Below, piece by piece: positions 1 through 7,914 of a stretch of DNA of 54,188 nt. The notes beneath the pieces are model-generated. The model made no database searches. It saw only the letters and a program-made list of their open reading frames with translations, and was not told where the DNA came from. The position numbers and the translations under genes were made by a program. The DNA comes from Burkholderiales bacterium. Its GTDB lineage: Bacteria; Pseudomonadota; Gammaproteobacteria; Burkholderiales; Burkholderiaceae_C. Numbering within the stretch: the stretch's first letter is position 1; the number at the start of each line of letters is the position of its first letter. Location of the stretch: positions 1 to 54,188 of the forward strand of contig JAGWTS010000002.1 of the NCBI GenBank assembly GCA_028868875.1, in the 5' to 3' direction.

Positions 1-833
1 GCGAACTGCTGCGCCACCAGGCGCTGCACGTTCTTGGTCTGCCGCAACCGCAACAGGTAGGGCTGTTTGCGGCTCTCCAGCTCCAGCAGGATGCCTTCGT
101 TGCCGTAGCCGGAGTCGCCCCGCACCAGCGCCGGTCGGCGCTCTGCGAGTTCGTCCAGCAGCCGACCCAGCGCCGCCTTGGCGTGGCCGCTGGTGTGCTG
201 CTTGCCCGAGCTGAGCTGCACGTCCAGCACCAGGCGCAGGTTGCTCACCAGGAAGGTGTGCAGCACGTGGCTGGGCCGCATGGGCTTGCTCGGGTTGTAG
301 CCGATCTGCGCGCCTTCCTGCCGTCCGTACAGCGGCTTGATGCTGGCGTCGATGTCCAGCACCCAGGGGCGATCCAGCGCCTCGCGCACCGAGTGCATCA
401 GGCTCGGGCGCATCCAAGCCGCGCTGCTGGGCTCGTCGATGCGCTCCAGTGCTCGGCGCAGTGCATCCTCGCTGATCACTTTGGCCATGCCCAGGGCCTG
501 CGCCGCCAGCGCGTCCCCGCGCAGCGCGGTGATGTGCGCGTAACGCCGGTGCCCGGCCAGCAGCCCGAGCATCAGCGTGCCCAGCACGTCGCGCTTGTCC
601 GGGGCGTTGCCGCTGCGGTAACTCAGCGGGCACTCGGCCACCCAGCGCTCGAACACGCCCGTGGTGGCCAGGAACTCCGCGAAGAACACGAGCTGACCGT
701 GCGGCGTGGCCGTCGCACCCTCGTCCCAGCGCACGTGCATTCGCCCGCCCAGCGTGTCCACGATCTGCGGCTCGGACTGGTCATGACCAGCCCCTGGGCG
801 CGCCGCCAACGCCTTCCGTTTTGCCTCACCCAT
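1..833 (-). CDS. DDE transposase, 3' end cut by window edge
   Basis: Translation from ATG at 833 gives 277 codons with no stop before the window edge. It begins MGEAKRKALAARPGAG and contains VLDIDASIKPLYGRQEGA followed by GYNPSKPMRPSH, then LVRGDSGYGNEGIL. These are the usual first and second acidic catalytic segments of an RNase-H-fold DDE transposase. The DxD...GYNP..PSH arrangement resembles the IS1380 group, although the family assignment is from memory of motifs only. The third acidic residue would lie beyond the window. All larger plus-strand frames over this stretch are shadows. The gene is the only mobile-element gene in the window and its N-terminus looks intact. Confidence 0.8.
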   Translation of the reverse strand, partial: MGEAKRKALAARPGAGHDQSEPQIVDTLGGRMHVRWDEGATATPHGQLVFFAEFLATTGVFERWVAECPLSYRSGNAPDKRDVLGTLMLGLLAGHRRYAHITALRGDALAAQALGMAKVISEDALRRALERIDEPSSAAWMRPSLMHSVREALDRPWVLDIDASIKPLYGRQEGAQIGYNPSKPMRPSHVLHTFLVSNLRLVLDVQLSSGKQHTSGHAKAALGRLLDELAERRPALVRGDSGYGNEGILLELESRKQPYLLRLRQTKNVQRLVAQQF

Positions 834-916
834 CGGGTGAGTGTGCCGCGACACCGCAATGCCGCACCAGCGCTCGCTCAGCGACCGATCACTGGCGGGC
901 AACTGCCGGATTTAGG
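1..916 (-). mobile_element. Insertion sequence, partial (one end present, other end outside window)
   Basis: The element contains the transposase gene read leftward and an 83-bp leader. A plausible terminal inverted-repeat tip is the minus-strand sequence starting CCTAAATCCGGCAGTTG at 916, just outside the leader. The bases 917-920 (TTTA) could be part of a target duplication, but the other end is off the window so this cannot be tested. The tip abuts the stop codon of the neighbouring exonuclease gene (918-920), so the element landed at the extreme 3' end of that gene. Confidence 0.6.
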
Positions 917-917
917 T

Positions 918-1562
918 TTACACCATGCGCCGGGGCACGACCGCCCGGCCCGCGCCCTGGCGCAGCCAACGGTCGGTGCCGCCGCGCGCTGTGCGCTGCA
1001 GTTCACACATGCGTTCATGCGTCAGCGCAAGCCTGGCCGACCCGCGTTCTTGCAGATCGCGCTGCAGTTTCATCCACAACTGCGCGGCGGTCATCGCGTC
1101 GGCGAGCGCGCGGTGGGCGCGGCCGTTGTCGGGTAGCTGGTTCAGCGCCGCGAGCGTTCCCCGCTTGCGGTTCGGCGCCTGCGGATAGACGCGCCGCGCC
1201 AGCAGCATCGTGCACGCGAAGCGGTGCGCCGGGTCGGGTTCGCAGCCGGCCGCCGCTGCCTCGGCGAGCCAGAACGAACGGTCGAATGAGGCATTCTGCG
1301 CCACCGTCTGGCAACCGCGGGTGAAGGGCACGACCTCGCGAATCACCGCACGCGCCGGCGACGCCGCGGCGACCATCGCGTTGCTGATTCCTGTCAACGA
1401 TTCGATGAAAGGCGCGATCCAGGCGCCGGAGTTCATCAGGCTCTGGAATCGGCCAACGATCTCGCCTTCGCGCAACAGCACGGCAGCGATCTCGGTTGCG
1501 CGCGCGCCCTGGCCGGGCGCGATGCCGGTGGTTTCGAAGTCGATCACGGCCACGGTTTCCAT
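918..1562 (-). CDS. 3'-5' exonuclease, DnaQ/DEDDh family
   Basis: This 214-residue protein has the exonuclease I motif D8-F-E10 in VIDFETTG, the exonuclease II Asp in NASFD (D94), and the exonuclease III HRALAD segment (H150, D155). That makes it a DEDDh-type 3'-5' exonuclease, the fold of the polymerase III proofreading subunit and of RNase T/ExoX. It would act on 3' ends of nucleic acid in the cytoplasm. A start at 1562 places the catalytic motif at residue 8, as in relatives; an in-frame ATG 36 bases upstream is less likely. The C-terminal tail (RAVVPRRMV) ends exactly at the insertion-sequence tip, so the original C-terminus may have been slightly altered. The substrate is not predictable. 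Confidence 0.85.
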   Translation of the reverse strand: METVAVIDFETTGIAPGQGARATEIAAVLLREGEIVGRFQSLMNSGAWIAPFIESLTGISNAMVAAASPARAVIREVVPFTRGCQTVAQNASFDRSFWLAEAAAAGCEPDPAHRFACTMLLARRVYPQAPNRKRGTLAALNQLPDNGRAHRALADAMTAAQLWMKLQRDLQERGSARLALTHERMCELQRTARGGTDRWLRQGAGRAVVPRRMV

Positions 1563-1826
1563 CGCCGTCAGCCGCGCCCTGTTCGGCGCCCGGCGCATCC
1601 GTCTGCGCCTCGAGTTGTTCGGTCAGATCCATCCGTTGTCGATGGCCGGTACTGCAGCGGATGGCCGGGAAGGAGGCTCGAGAAGGCCACCGTCAACCGT
1701 CCTCGCGAATAGACGAAGCCGATGGCGCGGATGCCGGGTGCGCGCGCCAAATGCGCGAGATACTGCGGCGCTTCGCGTCGATGCCTCGTGGCCGGCAGCG
1801 CAGCAGCCGGACTTCAGGGGGTGGCC

Positions 1827-2918
1827 GTGATCGTCTTCGACGCCGCAAGCGTTGTCTATCCAGACCAGACCGTCGCGGTCGACCGGCTGAGCCTGACCGT
1901 GCCGAGCGGGCGCATCACCGTCTTTGTCGGACCCTCGGGCTGTGGCAAGACCACCTCGCTGCGCCTGATCAACAAGATGATCTTGCCGAGCTCCGGCCGC
2001 GTGCTCATCGACGGCGCCGACATCGCCTCCATCGACGCGGCCACCTTGCGCCGCGGCATCGGCTACGTCATCCAGCAGGTCGGCCTGTTCCCGCACCGCA
2101 GCGTGGTCGACAACGTCGCCACCGTGCCCGTTCTGCTGGGTGTCGGACGCCGGCAGGCGCGCAGCGCGGCGCTGGCGCTGCTCGAACGCGTCGGCCTCGA
2201 CCCGGCGCTGGCGAACCGCTATCCGCGCCAGTTGTCCGGGGGCCAGCAGCAGCGGGTCGGGGTGGCGCGCGCGCTGGCCGCCGATCCGCCGATCCTGCTG
2301 ATGGACGAACCGTTCAGCGCCGTCGACCCCGTGGTACGCCACCAGTTGCAGGACGACCTGCTGCGCCTGCAGGCCGACATCGGCAAGACCATCGTCTTCG
2401 TTACGCACGACATCGACGAGGCGCTGCGCCTGGGCGACGAGATTGCCGTGATGAGGGAGGGCGGGCATCTGGCCCAGCTCGCCGGCCCGGCCGAGCTGCT
2501 GGCCAACCCGGCCGACGACTTCGTCGCCGACTTCGTCGGACGGGACCGCGGCTACCGCGCGCTCGGCTTCGTCGAGGGCGCGCCGGAGATTCGCCCCGAA
2601 GCGACCGTCGACCTCGGCGCCAGCGCCGAAACCGCGCGCCGGATCGCGGCCGGCGCCCCGTGGCTGCTGGTGCTCGATGCCGCCCGCCGTCCGCTCGGCT
2701 GGGTCCGGCCCGAGCGCCTGGACCGCGCCGTCACCGCGGGCGACCTCAACCGTTCCGGAACGCTGGCCCGGGTCGACGGCTCGCTGCGCGCCTTGCTCGA
2801 CGCGGCCCTGTCCTCGCCCAGCCGACGCGGGGTCGTGGTCGACGCCCAGGGCGCGTTGGTGGGCTCGGTCAGCGCCAGCGGCGTGCTGGCCACCATCGAG
2901 GCGGGAGAGCGCGCGTGA
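1827..2918 (+). CDS. ABC transporter ATP-binding protein, osmoprotectant (OpuCA/YehX type)
   Basis: This cytoplasmic ATPase subunit powers uptake of a quaternary-amine-type osmoprotectant (betaine/choline class). Walker A is GPSGCGKTT (about residues 35-43), the signature LSGGQQQR about 136-143, Walker B ILLMDEP about 156-162, followed by the THD switch histidine. About 100 residues after the ATPase domain resemble a CBS-type regulatory region (WLLVLDAARRPLGWV; GVVVDAQGALVGSVS), as in OpuCA/OsmV proteins. The GTG at 1827 is chosen because AGGGGG lies 5-6 bases upstream and the protein then begins VIVFDAASVVYPD; the open frame extends 105 bases further upstream without a good site. It is the first gene of a four-gene transport operon. 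Substrate specificity is inferred from family only. Confidence 0.88.
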   Translation: MIVFDAASVVYPDQTVAVDRLSLTVPSGRITVFVGPSGCGKTTSLRLINKMILPSSGRVLIDGADIASIDAATLRRGIGYVIQQVGLFPHRSVVDNVATVPVLLGVGRRQARSAALALLERVGLDPALANRYPRQLSGGQQQRVGVARALAADPPILLMDEPFSAVDPVVRHQLQDDLLRLQADIGKTIVFVTHDIDEALRLGDEIAVMREGGHLAQLAGPAELLANPADDFVADFVGRDRGYRALGFVEGAPEIRPEATVDLGASAETARRIAAGAPWLLVLDAARRPLGWVRPERLDRAVTAGDLNRSGTLARVDGSLRALLDAALSSPSRRGVVVDAQGALVGSVSASGVLATIEAGERA

Positions 2919-3009
2919 GCCCGCAGGCATTGCCTTCGGGCTCATTCCCGCTCGGCGCAGGAATGGCGCGTGCCCGTGCCGAGCCGGCCGCAGGCCGCAG
3001 GCTGCACGC

Positions 3010-3651
3010 ATGATCGACTGGTTCGTGCACAACGCACCGCGCGTGGGAGCGCTCGCGCTGACTCACGCCTGGCTCGCGGCCTTGCCCCTCGTGCTGGGCC
3101 TGGCGATCGCACTGCCGCTCGGCTGGCTCGCGCACCGGCTGCCCCGGCTGCGGCTGGCCATCGTCTCGCTCGCGGGGGCGCTGTACACGGTGCCGTCGCT
3201 GGTGCTGTTCATCCTGCTGCCGCTGGTGCTGGGCACGCGCATCCTCGACCCCTTCAATGTCGTGGTCGCCATGACCCTCTACACCGTCGCGCTGCTGGTG
3301 CGCACCGTCGCCGACGGCCTGGCCTCGGTGCCCGAGGAGGTGCGCCAGGCCGCGCTCGCGATGGGCTTCGGCGCCTTCCGGCGCTGGGTCTCGGTCGAAC
3401 TGCCGCTGGCGCTGCCGGTGATCTCGGCCGGCCTGCGCGTGGCCGCGGTCAGCAACGTGTCGATCGTGAGCATTGCCGCGCTGATCGGCGTGGTGCAGCT
3501 CGGATCGCTCTTCACCGAGGGCTTCGCGCTGCTCGCCCTGCCGCCGATCGTCGTGGGCTCCATCGCCTGCGTGCTGCTGGCGTTCGTGTTCGACCTGGCG
3601 ATCATCGGCCTGACCCGGCTCGCGACGCCCTGGGCGCGAGGGCGCGCATGA
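3010..3651 (+). CDS. ABC transporter permease, osmoprotectant family (first)
   Basis: The 213-residue integral membrane protein has about five to six hydrophobic segments and the EAA-type loop PEEVRQAALAMGFGAF...VELPLALPVISAG that contacts the ATPase. It is the usual length for OpuCB/OpuCD and YehW/YehY permeases. The start ATG at 3010 (MIDWFVHNAPR) is preferred over longer in-frame starts that overlap the ATPase gene. It lies 91 bases after the ATPase and 58 bases before the second permease, so the genes are likely co-transcribed. It would form a heterodimeric channel with the next gene. Confidence 0.87.
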   Translation: MIDWFVHNAPRVGALALTHAWLAALPLVLGLAIALPLGWLAHRLPRLRLAIVSLAGALYTVPSLVLFILLPLVLGTRILDPFNVVVAMTLYTVALLVRTVADGLASVPEEVRQAALAMGFGAFRRWVSVELPLALPVISAGLRVAAVSNVSIVSIAALIGVVQLGSLFTEGFALLALPPIVVGSIACVLLAFVFDLAIIGLTRLATPWARGRA

Positions 3652-3709
3652 TCGCGCCGGGCCGTTTCCGAGCGCTCATCCTGGAGCGCGCAGCGCGAAG
3701 GATCGTGCG

Positions 3710-4393
3710 GTGACCGCCGTCTGGCAGTGGTTCGGCAGCGCCGCGAACTGGGCCGGCGACGACGGCATCTGGAACCGGCTCGGGCAGCACCTCGCGTATT
3801 CGGCCTTGTCCCTGCTGATCGCCGCGGCGATCGCGGTGCCGCTCGGCCTGTGGATCGGCCACAGCGGGCGCGGGCGCGTGCTGGCCGTCGGGCTCGTCAA
3901 CGGCGCCCGGGCGATCCCGAGCCTGGGCCTGCTGTTCATCTCGGTGCTGGTGCTGGCGCCGCGGATCAGCGGCGCGGACGCCTTCCTGATCCCCAGCATC
4001 CTGGTGCTGGTGGTGCTGGCCGCGCCGCCCCTGCTCGCCGGCACCTACGCCGGGGTCGCGCAGGTCGACCCGGCGGTGCGCGACGCCGGACGCGGCATGG
4101 GGCTCACGTCCTGGCAGGTGTTGTGGGAAATCGAGCTGCCTTGCGCGCTGCCTCTCGTCTTCGGCGGCCTGCGTTCGGCGGCGCTGCAGGTCGTGGCCAC
4201 CGCAACGATCGCGGCCACGGTCAGCGTCGGCGGGCTCGGGCGCTTCCTCATCGACGGCCTGGCCTATCGCGACTACACGATGATGGCCGGCGGCGCGATC
4301 CTCGTGGGCGCCCTGGCGATCGGGGTCGACGCCGCACTCGCCGGTGTCCAGCGCCTCGTGGTGTCCGAGGGGCTGCGGTCGAGGGCGTCGTGA
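3710..4393 (+). CDS. ABC transporter permease, osmoprotectant family (second)
   Basis: The 227-residue membrane protein has several transmembrane segments and a coupling loop (DPAVRDAGRGMGLTSWQVLWEIELPCALPLV) characteristic of binding-protein-dependent permeases. The start is GTG at 3710 (MTAVWQWFGSAANWAGD); an ATG at 3648 that overlaps the previous stop is out of frame. It pairs with the preceding permease. Two different permeases with one CBS-bearing ATPase is the arrangement of OpuC and YehZYXW systems. Confidence 0.87.
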   Translation: MTAVWQWFGSAANWAGDDGIWNRLGQHLAYSALSLLIAAAIAVPLGLWIGHSGRGRVLAVGLVNGARAIPSLGLLFISVLVLAPRISGADAFLIPSILVLVVLAAPPLLAGTYAGVAQVDPAVRDAGRGMGLTSWQVLWEIELPCALPLVFGGLRSAALQVVATATIAATVSVGGLGRFLIDGLAYRDYTMMAGGAILVGALAIGVDAALAGVQRLVVSEGLRSRAS

Positions 4394-4517
4394 GTGGGGT
4401 CGGCCTGGGTGGGCGCCGGCGTCGTGCCGTGTCGCAGCGTAGACTTTCCTGCACGGTGCCGCACCCCGCAGCGCACCGACCCCGTCGGCCCCCGGCCGGC
4501 TCGAACGAGGAAACCCG

Positions 4518-5417
4518 ATGACCCATCCGACGAGACGAGGCCTGTTGGCGGCCACCCTGGGCACTGGCCTCGCCCTGGCTGTGGCGACACGCAGCGCCCA
4601 TGCGAACCCGCCGCCCACGACGCTGATCGTCGGATCGGCCAACTTCCCCGAGAGCGTGCTGCTGGCGCAGATCTACGCCGACGCCCTGAAGGCCAAGGGG
4701 GTCGCGGTGAGCACCCGGCTCAACATCGCCAGCCGCGAGACCTACCTGGGGGCGCTGGCCGACGGTTCGATCGACCTCATCCCCGAATACACCGGCAACC
4801 TGGCGCGCTACTACGACAAGGCCGCCGACATCGCCGACCCCGCTGCCGCGTTGGCGGCGCTGAAGAAGGCCTTGCCAGCGGGCTTCACCGTTCTCGCGCC
4901 TTCGGCGGCGCAGGATTCCGATTCGATCTGCGTGGCCGCGGCGACGGCGAAGAAGTACGCGCTGGTCTCGATCGCCGACCTGGCCGGGCACGCGAAAGAC
5001 ATGGTCATCGGCGGCCCGCCGGAGTTCAAGCAGCGCGTCGACGGCCTTCCTGGCCTGCAGCGCGTCTACGGCCTCGTCTTCAAGTCGTTCCTGCCCTTCG
5101 ACTCGGCCAACTCGCTCACCGTCACGGCGCTGAAGAACGGCCAGGTGCAGGCCGCGAACCTGTACACCACCGATCCGCAGGTGGCCGCCAACGGTTTCGT
5201 GGCGCTGCAGGACCCCAAGCACCTGTTCGGCGCGCAGAACGTGATTCCGCTGATCCGCCGGGACCATCTCACCGACGCCATCGCCTCGATCCTCGACGCG
5301 GTCTCGGCCAAGCTCGACACCGCGACCCTGGCGGCCCTGGTCAAGAACGTGGTCATCGACAAGCAGGATGTCGCTGCGGTGGCCCGCGCCTTCCTCGCGA
5401 GCAAGGGCCTGTCCTAG
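4518..5417 (+). CDS. Osmoprotectant ABC transporter substrate-binding protein (OsmF/OpuCC type)
   Basis: This is the 299-residue periplasmic binding subunit of the transporter. The N-terminus has TRRGLLAATLGTGLALAVA ending in an AHA cleavage site; the RRGLL pattern is compatible with Tat export, although a Sec signal is also possible. The mature part contains VGSANFPESVLLAQIYADAL and IDLIPEYTGNLARYY, conserved around the ligand site of OpuAC/OpuCC-type proteins. It starts 124 bases after the second permease, a gap large enough for an internal promoter, though none is clear. It completes the uptake system. The ligand is inferred as a betaine/choline-like compound, without direct evidence. Confidence 0.88.
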   Translation: MTHPTRRGLLAATLGTGLALAVATRSAHANPPPTTLIVGSANFPESVLLAQIYADALKAKGVAVSTRLNIASRETYLGALADGSIDLIPEYTGNLARYYDKAADIADPAAALAALKKALPAGFTVLAPSAAQDSDSICVAAATAKKYALVSIADLAGHAKDMVIGGPPEFKQRVDGLPGLQRVYGLVFKSFLPFDSANSLTVTALKNGQVQAANLYTTDPQVAANGFVALQDPKHLFGAQNVIPLIRRDHLTDAIASILDAVSAKLDTATLAALVKNVVIDKQDVAAVARAFLASKGLS

Positions 5418-5500
5418 CCGACTGGCCGGCGCGCCGAGCCGCCTCACCCGGCCTTGCGAGCTTTCGCTTCGTGGCGATCGCGGGCAACCGGCCAGTCGGC
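5417..5500. repeat. 13-bp perfect inverted repeat between convergent genes
   Basis: The arms are GCCGACTGGCCGG at 5417-5429 and CCGGCCAGTCGGC at 5488-5500, separated by 58 bases. The first arm starts on the last base of the binding-protein stop codon. The next gene (HxlR type) converges from the right. It may be a bidirectional terminator with a long loop or the scar of a lost element. There is no U-tract. Confidence 0.6.
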
Positions 5501-5559
5501 AACCGAACGAGCCCCTTCAGGTCGGTTGGCCGCCCGCACGCGCTGCGGCGCGGGTCCGC

Positions 5560-5985
5560 TCAGGCGGCAACCGTTGTCCGCGCTCGCGCTGCCAGCACCC
5601 TGGGCAGGTTGACTTCGATCCAGTCGGCCAGGCCGCGCACACGCCGGGCGGCGTCGCGCCCCAGCGGCGTGAGCCGATATTCGACATGCGGCGGCACCAC
5701 ATCGTGGGCGATGCGCTCGACCAGGCCGTCGCCCTCGAGCCAGCGCAGCGTCTGCGCCAGCATGCGCTCGCTGACGCCGCCGATGGCGCGGCGCAGCTCG
5801 GCGAAGCGGTGCATGCGCGTCTCCAGAACGATCAGCACCAGCACGCCCCAGCGGCTCGTGACGTGCTTGAGCACCTCGCGCGACGGGCAAGCCGCGGCCA
5901 GCAGGTCACCGCGCGCGAGCTGGCTCGAGAGCGCGGGCGCGCGCGCGGGGTTGCGCCTGGCGCCCTTCTTGGTACTTACCTTCAT
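5560..5985 (-). CDS. HxlR-family winged-helix transcriptional regulator
   Basis: The 141-residue protein has the HxlR/YtfH hallmark CPSREVLKHVTSRWGVLVLIVLE with HRFAELRRAIGGVSERMLAQTLRWLE, ending in the wing region HVEYRLTPLGRDA. Cys33, in a position typical of redox- or electrophile-sensing members, is retained. It is divergent from a QorB-like quinone oxidoreductase gene, the classical arrangement in which an HxlR protein represses a quinone/aldehyde detoxification gene. Its start codon overlaps the intergenic direct repeats described separately, so autoregulation is likely. The signal is unknown. Confidence 0.88.
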   Translation of the reverse strand: MKVSTKKGARRNPARAPALSSQLARGDLLAAACPSREVLKHVTSRWGVLVLIVLETRMHRFAELRRAIGGVSERMLAQTLRWLEGDGLVERIAHDVVPPHVEYRLTPLGRDAARRVRGLADWIEVNLPRVLAARARTTVAA

Positions 5986-5997
5986 GTGCGTACTTAC
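5972..5997. promoter_or_regulatory. Candidate HxlR operator: two GTACTTAC direct repeats
   Basis: GTACTTAC occurs at 5972-5979 and again at 5990-5997, 18 bases apart (about two helical turns). The pair straddles the start codon of the HxlR gene and faces the divergent QorB-like gene. The distance and placement fit a dimeric HxlR protein binding on one face of the DNA. This is a pattern-based inference. Confidence 0.5.
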
Positions 5998-6059
5998 AAA
6001 AAGTGAGTGTTGATCGTACAGTGGCGCATCCTCTGCTTCAAGACTGCGAGAAGTCCACC

Positions 6060-6905
6060 ATGACCACTGCCATCACCGGCGCCAGCGGACAACTCGGCCG
6101 CCTCGTCGTCGCCCGCCTTCGAGACCAGGCACGCGCCGAGCCGCTCGTCGCACTCGTGCGCTCGCCGACCAAGGCCGCCGACCTCGGCATCACCGTGCGC
6201 GAGGCCGACTACGCGCGCCCGCAAACGCTGGACACCGCCGTGGCGGGCGTCGACACGCTGCTGCTGATTTCGTCGAGCGAAGTCGGGCAGCGCGCCGTGC
6301 AGCACCGCAACGTGATCGAGGCCGCGAAGCGCGCCAAGGTCAAGCGCATCGTCTACACCAGCCTGTTGCACGCCGACACCTCGACCTTGAGCCTGGCGGT
6401 GGAGCATCGCGACACCGAGAGCGCGCTGAAGGCATCCGGCATCGCGCACACGATCCTGCGCAACGGCTGGTATACGGAGAACTACACCGGATCGATCGCG
6501 GGCGCGCTTGCCGGCGGCGCCTTCATCGGCAGCGCCGGCGAAGGCCGGATCTCGTCGGCCGCACGCGCCGACTATGCCGAGGCGGCCGCGGCAGTTCTCA
6601 CGTCGGCGGGCCACGACGGCAAGACCTACGAGCTGGCCGGCGACGCGTCCTACACCCTGGGCGAACTGGCGGCCGAGATCTCGCGCCAGTGCGGCAAGAC
6701 GATTCCGTACAGGAACCTGCCCGAGGCCGACTATGCCGCTGCGTTGTCGGGCTTCGGCCTGCCCGTCGCGCTGGCGCAGGCGATTGCCGGCTGGGACTTC
6801 GGCGCCTCTCGAGGGGCGCTGTTCGACGACGGCCGGCAACTCTCCAGACTGATCGGGCGGCCGACCACGCCGCTGTCGAGCGTAGTGGCCGCCGCGCTCG
6901 GCTGA
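6060..6905 (+). CDS. NAD(P)H:quinone oxidoreductase / NmrA-type SDR (QorB-like)
   Basis: The 281-residue protein starts MTTAITGASGQLGRLVVARL, the TGxxGxxG dinucleotide-binding motif of extended/atypical SDRs. It contains VDTLLLISSSEVGQRAVQHRNVIEAAK, typical of QorB/YtfG quinone reductases. The enzyme would reduce quinones with NADPH in the cytoplasm, protecting against redox-cycling compounds. ATG 6060 is chosen because it places the Rossmann motif at residue 5-12; an in-frame ATG at 6003 would add a sequence without similarity. It is divergent from the HxlR regulator with about 75 bases between starts, the usual regulator-target pair. Confidence 0.87.
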   Translation: MTTAITGASGQLGRLVVARLRDQARAEPLVALVRSPTKAADLGITVREADYARPQTLDTAVAGVDTLLLISSSEVGQRAVQHRNVIEAAKRAKVKRIVYTSLLHADTSTLSLAVEHRDTESALKASGIAHTILRNGWYTENYTGSIAGALAGGAFIGSAGEGRISSAARADYAEAAAAVLTSAGHDGKTYELAGDASYTLGELAAEISRQCGKTIPYRNLPEADYAAALSGFGLPVALAQAIAGWDFGASRGALFDDGRQLSRLIGRPTTPLSSVVAAALG

Positions 6906-6957
6906 AATCAGGCCTGGCCTGGCGGTCCGCGTTGCGCCGTGCGGGGCCCGCACTTCT

Positions 6958-6986
6958 TTGGCGCTCATACCAAGGTCCGTTAGAAT
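6958..6986 (+). promoter_or_regulatory. Promoter and shared 21-bp operator of the ArsR-rhodanese gene
   Basis: A -35-like TTGGCG (6958-6963), a 17-base spacer and a -10 TAGAAT (6981-6986) precede the ATG at 6994, so the transcript would be nearly leaderless. The segment 6966-6986 is repeated with one mismatch, in opposite orientation, at 8353-8373 upstream of the DsrE gene. The element therefore covers the spacer and -10, a position suited to repression by the ArsR-type protein encoded downstream. Confidence 0.65.
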
Positions 6987-6993
6987 GTAGTGC

Positions 6994-7656
6994 ATGAACA
7001 ACCGCAGCCTCAAGGATCTCTTGTACGAACAGGTCGCCCGGGTGGGGAAGGCGCTGGCCAGCCCGAAGCGGCTCGAGATCCTGGAAATGCTCGCCCAGGG
7101 CGAGAAGGCCGTCGAGACGGTTGCGGGCGAGGTGGCCATCGACGTCAAGCTGGCCAGTGCCCACCTGAAGGCGCTGAAGGAAGCGCGGCTCGTCCAGGTG
7201 CGCCGCGACGGCAAGCGCATGATCTACCGCCTCAGCGGGACCGACGTCGCCCAGCTCGGCGTGACGCTGCGCCAAGTGGCCGAGGAACACCTGGTCGAGT
7301 TGCGGCTGGCCTTGCAGCAGATGATGGCCGAGCCGGATCGGCTGGCGCAGGTGGGGCGCAAGGAACTCCTGGCGCAGGCCAAGCGCGGCGAGGTCGTGGT
7401 GCTCGACGTGCGCCCGTCCGAGGAGTTCGACACCGCGCACCTGCCCTATGCGCGCTCGCTGCCGCTGTCCGAACTGGCGCATCGGCTGGCCGAGTTGCCG
7501 CGCGACGTGGAGATCGTGGCCTATTGCCGCGGCCCGTTCTGCCTGATGTCGGACGAAGCCGTGAAGCTGCTGCGCGAGCGCGGCTACCGCGCCCGCAAGA
7601 CCTTCGACGGCGTCAGCGAGTGGCGGGCCGCGGGCCTGCCCGTGAGCCGCCGATAA
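6994..7656 (+). CDS. ArsR-type HTH regulator fused to a rhodanese domain
   Basis: The 220-residue protein has an ArsR winged helix (about residues 1-100; SPKRLEILEMLAQ and ASAHLKALKEARLVQVRRDG) followed by a rhodanese-like domain (about 110-215). The rhodanese domain has the active-site loop YCRGPFCLMSDEAV and the DVRPSEEF motif. The HTH part contains no cysteine, so sensing probably relies on the two Cys of the CRGPFC loop. This suggests a persulfide/sulfane-sulfur or oxidant sensor, as in other ArsR-rhodanese fusions. It lies near a DsrE-family gene that shares its operator, which supports a sulfur-related role. The product probably represses both promoters. Confidence 0.88.
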   Translation: MNNRSLKDLLYEQVARVGKALASPKRLEILEMLAQGEKAVETVAGEVAIDVKLASAHLKALKEARLVQVRRDGKRMIYRLSGTDVAQLGVTLRQVAEEHLVELRLALQQMMAEPDRLAQVGRKELLAQAKRGEVVVLDVRPSEEFDTAHLPYARSLPLSELAHRLAELPRDVEIVAYCRGPFCLMSDEAVKLLRERGYRARKTFDGVSEWRAAGLPVSRR

Positions 7657-7692
7657 GGCCGGATGGCGCCCGTCGAGCCCGTGATGCCCTAA

Positions 7693-7914
7693 CTCGGTGT
7701 CATCGAGGGCTACTTCGGCCGGCCCTGGCGCCACGAGGACCGCAAGCAGGTGCCGACGCGCCCGAGTGAGCTGGGCTACTTCTGGTACCACCACGCGCCC
7801 AAGGCCGATGCCTTCTTGCGGCGGCGCCAACGCCATCCGCCGGCCGCGCTGGCCGAGTTGGCGGATCTCTTCGCGCATGGCCGCGGCCTGGGCCTGCGCG
7901 CGGGGTTGGGTTGC
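7693..7914 (+). pseudogene. Remnant of a GH84-like beta-N-acetylglucosaminidase
   Basis: Immediately after an in-frame TAA (7690-7692) the plus strand encodes LGVIEGYFGRPWRHEDR, then ELGYFWYHHAPKADAF, with the layout of the N-terminal catalytic motif of GH84/NagZ-like glucosaminidases (GVIEGFYGRPW ... YAPKDD). There is no start codon or ribosome site. The conserved KDD becomes KAD, and the similarity fades after about 70 codons where the convergent DsrE gene begins. It is a decayed 5' fragment of a lost gene. The family assignment is from motif recognition. Confidence 0.55.

Noticed and set aside
183-1136. 317-codon open frame on the plus strand
   Set aside because: Antisense to the transposase and spans the IS boundary into the exonuclease gene, so it cannot be a real conserved gene.
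2677-3009. Longer N-terminus for the first ABC permease
   Set aside because: It would overlap the ATPase gene in another frame and add a Pro/Arg-rich stretch absent from the family.
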